Below are positions 59,601-64,000 of a stretch of 64,000 nucleotides of DNA, one piece after another (positions within the stretch are counted from its first letter, which is position 1; each line of letters starts with the position of its first letter). Under the pieces are notes generated by a model. It ran no database searches and was not told the origin of the DNA. It saw nothing but the letters and a program-made list of their open reading frames with translations. Source of the DNA: Cryptomeria japonica (taxonomy: Eukaryota > Streptophyta > Pinopsida > Cupressales > Cupressaceae); assembly GCF_030272615.1 (NCBI RefSeq), contig NC_081409.1:914543340-914607339 (forward strand). The letters run 5' to 3'. Position numbers and translations under genes: made by a program.

Positions 59601-62598
59601 TGTCAAATTTTACATATATTTCATTTGCTTCTATTTTATGGATGTAACCCTGCTCAATAAAATTCAGAAGATACATAAATATAGATGTACATATACAAGG
59701 AAATGCAAAAGTTGTAAACAGTTGGAAAATACTACAACATTACTTGTAAATCAGCATATTTTGCCCGATTTAAACAAAACAAACCTCATATGCAACGCCT
59801 TTTTCTCCAGATTTTGTCACGTATATTTGGTCTCTATATATAAGTGAAGGGCGCTTCTCTGACAATCCAGGGACCTTCAGGACCAAATATTCACCACTAC
59901 TCTTCATGGTTACATTATCCATGTCATATGCATTTATATCTTCCTGCGTCCACACAAGAACATATTTGTGAGCTTGACAAAACAAGTTAGATTGGTAACA
60001 AATGCTGGAAAAAACCCTAACATTATCATGTTTATCATAGTAAATTTTGTTCACCTGCATTTGCAACTCTTCCAAGTGCAATAAAGTGGAGAAATACTTG
60101 GAATATGTTTTCATGGAGAGACCATCTGTAAGAACCCCAGGTAACTTTTTGTCATCAATATTCTTCAAATGAAGTGGAATAGGATAAGATTTCAGTTTCT
60201 TTCCAAATCTGGGCAGAGCAGGAGGCACACCATCAACAATTCTTCTTAAACTGCTTGATTTTCTCTTTTCTCTTTTGGAATAAGGCTCCTGTGGGCCTAG
60301 TTGTTCAGAAACATCATCCTCAGCAAGCAAAGTAGCACGCAAAACAATTTTCTGATCCTGGAAGTCAAAGAGAATGGATGATCTGTGTAATCCAATATCT
60401 TTAGCCGTACATGACAGATGAATGATGAGATGATGATTTGGTTCAATTAACCATGGACCTCTGACCAAAGAAGTAGACTGTGCATCCGACTCTGATATAT
60501 TCATTGATTTCATCTTGACTTCAAGAGAACCCATGCTATACAAGCATGATTTGTTCTCAGCTTGTATAGATTTGACAGGTTCTGCTGAGTGAGAAAGACT
60601 GAAGGAGTTTTTTGGTCTTACTTTATCAAGTTCTACTGCATACAGTTTCAGAGAATTTTCTCCCTTGTTGGTAACTGTGATTGCAGATATTTTCCTTCCA
60701 CCCTTCTTAAATGACTCTGGCCTGCCATTTTCAAGAGAGAATGGATAAGAAATATGAATTCCCCCTTCTTTTTTCTCACTGAATGCTGCATCTTGATTTT
60801 CCATATGATTCAAACTAACACCCCCTTCTACATTATTTCCACTTCCAAGAAAGCCATGCCTTCCATTTCCCTCGTCTCCAACATTTTTTGCATCTTCAAT
60901 ACTCTCTCCACCTTGATTGGGCCTTCCAGTAGTCCCTTTCAAAGCCGAGGACTCTTTAAGTAGAAGTTCACCCCGCTCATTTTTGCCCCACTGCTTGGAA
61001 TCCTCAAGTTCCTTATTGACACCATGAAATTCCAAGTTTTCACTGCCTATTTCAACACTGCCAAGCAATGGTCCTTTGACACTGGCCTTTCCATTTATTC
61101 CTAACGCCTCATATTTTTGATTACTTATACCTTCTTGTCCTGTAGATATCCCCAAATCCCCACTTTGTCTTTGTTTATTTTTATCTGGGGCCCCATCTTC
61201 AATTCCTGAACTCCCCATTTGTCTCATTTCGTTCTCCAATGCCACGTTACTAATTTTTTTATCACCAACTTCTCTTTGTTCATTTTTACCTGAAGCCTGC
61301 TCTTTATTTCTTTGGGGTTTATTGCAAACTACATGTGCATGTTGTTCTGAAACAGAACTCTTTGTCCCACATCCCTTGCTGGTCTCAGATTCTTGCAAAT
61401 TTTGCAGTTGCTTTAATGGAACATATTTTGGAGGAAGAGAATCTTTAACTTTCACATTTAGGTCTGGACAAAATGTATCGGATACAGAGATACCCCCTTC
61501 TCCGACCTCTTCAGATTCTCTCTCTTCAAATTTTGCATCTTTCAAATCAACTTCCCATTCTACGCCACTCCCAATTTCAAGAATACCATGCCTTGCAATT
61601 ACCTCGCTTCTAATCGCTTTTGCATTTCCAAAACTCTCCTTACCATGATTCGGGCTCTCAGTCATTCCTTTAGAGGCAGGGATTCGTTTAGGATGAGGAC
61701 CTTCCGACTTAGGGCAAGTATCCACACTATTTGAAATATTTCCGACTGCCTGTGGAGATATTTTTGAGCGCCATTGCATTTTGATTTTTCCTTTACAGGA
61801 AGCATCCTCTACGACACTTGTCAGGTTTCCAATTTCCAGCTGTTGTTTGGACATGACTCTTGATTTTGCGGGAACGTCCGACACTACTGTTTTGCTGTGA
61901 CTCGATTCTTTAGCCTTTTCAGAACTATGATTGGAGGAAAGTGATACGAATTGTATATCTGAGAGCGACCCACATGGAAGCTTTGTGTTCCCTTTCCTGG
62001 AAGCCTGAATTTCCTTCCCGTCTCTTTGTTGACTACCATGCAATGGTTCCTGTACTTTAGGTTTCTCCTTGTCATGTTTTTTACCACTTTTAGCCGTAGA
62101 TGCTCCTGAATTCCCACTTTGTATTTGTTGATTTTTGTTTGAAACCCCTGTTTGTCTCACCTCTTCCCTGTTTAGAGCCCCACCCACAATTCCCTTATCC
62201 CCACCAACTCTTTGTTCATTCTTATCTGGAGCCTTATCCTTCTTTCTTTGACGCCTTTTTGGAACCCTTTGTATTTGTTGATTTGAACCAGTTTCTGCTT
62301 CGCTTAAACTTTGCAATTCGCCTTCATTGGCATAACTTGGAGAAACCCAATCATTCACTTCCCCAATTGGGTATTTCACATCAATCCAACCATCCAGAGA
62401 TCCAGAACACCCACTTGTAGATGGCACCCCTTCTGTCAAATCCTTGTTCCCACACCACACAATCACCTCATCAAGGTCCGTTGACGATCCCCCACTGTCA
62501 CTTAATGTCTTACCCAGTTTCCTCGCCCCTGTTGTTCCTCTTACCTTGGAATGAATCTTCCCCTCCATGCAGGTTCCAGAATGATTTTGTGGATCCAT
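56634..62598 (-). CDS. SDE3: SDE3/MOV10-type RNA helicase, three exons
   Basis: Upf1-like superfamily-1 helicase of the plant RNA-silencing factor SDE3. Exons 62598-59785, 59649-58192 and 56822-56634 join in phase 0 through GT-AG introns of 135 and 1369 bp, giving 1486 residues. Residues 630-940 match the SDE3/MOV10 region (RFGKKLKSYPIPLHL 797-811). Motifs: GPPGTGKT 1044-1051, DESAQ 1164-1168, GDPQQLGP 1192-1199, NYRSHP 1241-1246, VGSVEQFQGDE 1360-1370, NVAITRAK 1403-1410. The last exon starts DIYWNELLEYC and ends after a Pro/Asp-rich tail. The start at 62598 has a strong context (AACATGG); an earlier in-frame ATG at 62634 follows a stop and would add 12 residues. Arabidopsis SDE3 is about 1000 residues, so the charged N-terminal part (1-620), internally duplicated, is unusual. 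The symbol is by family; orthology was not tested. Confidence 0.95.
56823..58191 (-). other. Second intron of the helicase gene
   Basis: Donor AAG|GTAATT at 58192/58191 and acceptor TTTATCAG|GAC at 56823/56822. It is AT-rich; no nested gene or element was recognised. The first intron (59650-59784) has donor GAG|GTTTGT and acceptor GAGCAG|GGT. Confidence 0.9.
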
Positions 62599-62599
62599 G

Positions 62600-63237
62600 T
62601 TGCTTTTCCTATTGTCTTCAAAACGCAAAATCATAACCAAGAAAATGTGGCTTCACAATTATAACCTCTATAACTGAAATTCAAGATACTAATCAGATCA
62701 AAATGCTGAAATTCAGTAGCATTGTAAAAAATTACTTGCATGGTTCGTGCATGGACCAATGAAGCCTTTGGGTTGTCATGCAGCATTCGGATTTCATTAA
62801 CAATTAAAATCGAAATAAGTTGTTACAACATCGCAATAAATCATCTACCAATCATAATTGAATCTAAGGAGACTTTTTCTATTTTCATTTTTTTTGTTTC
62901 TGAGTTTAGCAGATAAACATAATTGTAATGAAGGAGAAACTGAGCAACCTCTCTTACTAAATTTAGAATGACAATTCAAAATTGCATAACATGCATAAAA
63001 ACATAATTTGAAATCAGCGAATTTTTACCAATTTTATCCCGTCTGTGCATAATGTTGATCCATTTCCAATACAGAGGTTCGTTACTTGCAGGGCTTCATG
63101 CAAACAAGCATTGCAGGCAAAAACTTTAATCAACTTTATATTGCTTTTTCTTTTTTCTTTTTTCTTTTCTATTTTACAACTTGGTCGAATTCCAAAGCGG
63201 GTACGCCAACGCCAGCTGAGTCGTCGAAGTTAAAGAA
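62600..63237 (-). other. 5' leader region of the helicase gene, possibly with an intron
   Basis: An in-frame TGA lies 15 bases before the ATG at 62634. A good acceptor, ATTTCAG|TTATAG, lies near 62675, and a GC-richer island that could be a leader exon lies at 63190-63236. A leader intron between them is plausible but not proven. No open frame of interest. Confidence 0.4.
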
Positions 63238-63250
63238 GAATATATAATTA
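63238..63250 (-). promoter_or_regulatory. TATA-like site upstream of the helicase gene
   Basis: On the minus strand TAATTATATATTC lies about 30 bp before the GC-richer island at 63190-63236, the right distance for a core promoter. It is some 640 bp from the start codon. Confidence 0.35.
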
Positions 63251-64000
63251 TGAAGGAAAATAGGGTTCCTTTCTTAAGTGGGAAGTTTTGGTTAGGAATA
63301 TGTTGAATTGTAAGGGTCGATAAAAAGAATTCAAAGTATTTAGTTATAAGTAATTTTAAAATTAGTATATTTATATTTTAAAAAAATATACGTATAATAT
63401 CGAGATATATTACATAATTGTTTTGCATGTTTACGGATATTTGTATGTCATTGTTGATGCTTCTCAACATAATTAAAATTTTAATTATAAATGAGATTTT
63501 GGTGTTATAAGTATTTTTTATAGGAAATATTGATGATGGGTGGAAAGGCGAATCATATGAAAAAGGATTCAAAATATTGAATGGTGAGTTATTGTGAATG
63601 ATGAAAATGTGAATTTCAACGAAGTGGAAAGAATGCAATGCAATAGCTAAATTCACACTCATGCTCTATGTATAAAATCAAATGATAAACAATAATAGCA
63701 TAGCAAAGATCTTAGATTGTTTCATTATTTCTTTGATACTTACTTGAATGCTTGAAATGTAGGTTGCTCTCAAAATTTTAGCATAAACATGAAACCACAA
63801 TGATGGAATAATAGCTTGATACTTGATGTGTGATAAGGGATAATGATGTTGATGCTAAATCTCTTGATAATAATGCAATCTAATGGAAATGAATGAGTGA
63901 ATAGTTTTATTTATACTGTTCACTTAACATTTGATTAATGGTGGAGATTAATTTTGAAAGATCGATGAATGAAAAAATTCAAGAGGATAGGATCTATGAT
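63251..64000. other. Upstream flank, no gene seen
   Basis: AT-rich sequence; only chance frames such as a Ile/Asn/Phe-rich one on the minus strand at 63378-63662. Confidence 0.4.

Noticed and set aside
1-64000. Endogenous plant pararetrovirus, organelle DNA insert, rRNA genes or telomere repeats
   Set aside because: No movement- or coat-protein-type frames, no organelle genes, no rRNA and no telomere-like tracts were seen; all RT sequences fit Copia or LINE order.

Overview
The window looks like nuclear DNA of a seed plant, most likely a conifer. It is AT-rich, almost entirely nested and decayed retrotransposons, and holds one convincing host gene. Two hammerhead-ribozyme-like motifs of the kind carried by Penelope-like elements also occur; such elements are known from conifers. 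The species cannot be named from the sequence.

Host gene. The right end (56634-62598, minus strand) carries a three-exon gene for an SDE3/MOV10-type superfamily-1 RNA helicase of about 1486 residues, a factor of plant RNA silencing. All helicase motifs are present and the splice sites join in frame. The roughly 600-residue N-terminal part is low in complexity and internally duplicated. The gene is followed by three tandem repeats of about 270 bp (55714-56525), and a TATA-like site lies upstream at 63238-63250. A second candidate gene (660-1221, minus) is small, unrecognised and apparently frameshifted.

Layout of the repeats. 2.4-5.1 kb: decayed LINE. 6.0-8.4 kb: Copia-type LTR pieces with a 25-bp tandem repeat. 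9.9-15.4 kb: a decayed Copia element whose LTR region holds a Gypsy-type solo LTR, whose gag holds a tRNA-derived SINE and whose pol holds a 555-bp solo LTR with perfect target duplication. 15.8-16.0 kb: inverted pair of hammerhead-bearing fragments. 18.2-29.3 kb: a plus-strand Copia LTR apparently broken by a reverse Copia LTR and by a complete 8.26-kb LTR element (20672-28926, duplication GTGTT) that has no pol. 29.4-34.8 kb: reverse solo LTRs and a LINE fragment. 35.4-41.4 kb: a pol-less retroelement-like unit with a long array of hairpins before a broken ORF. 41.9-49.4 kb: a 5'-truncated LINE with an 18-bp target duplication, split by a nearly complete minus-strand Copia element (42458-48173, duplication AGGTG). 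49.5-56.5 kb: LTR relative, TATG microsatellite, coding remnant, hammerhead motif and tandem repeats.

The most unusual feature is the array at 35458-36668: about 16 imperfect palindromes in two regularly spaced blocks (period about 47-61 bp), whose arms differ between units but still pair within each unit. Smaller arrays of the same kind sit inside two unrelated LTRs here (13465-13648; 22538-22893 and its 3' LTR counterpart). This suggests that selection or a copying mechanism maintains hairpins in retroelement leaders. The retroelement genes are broken; the helicase gene looks intact.
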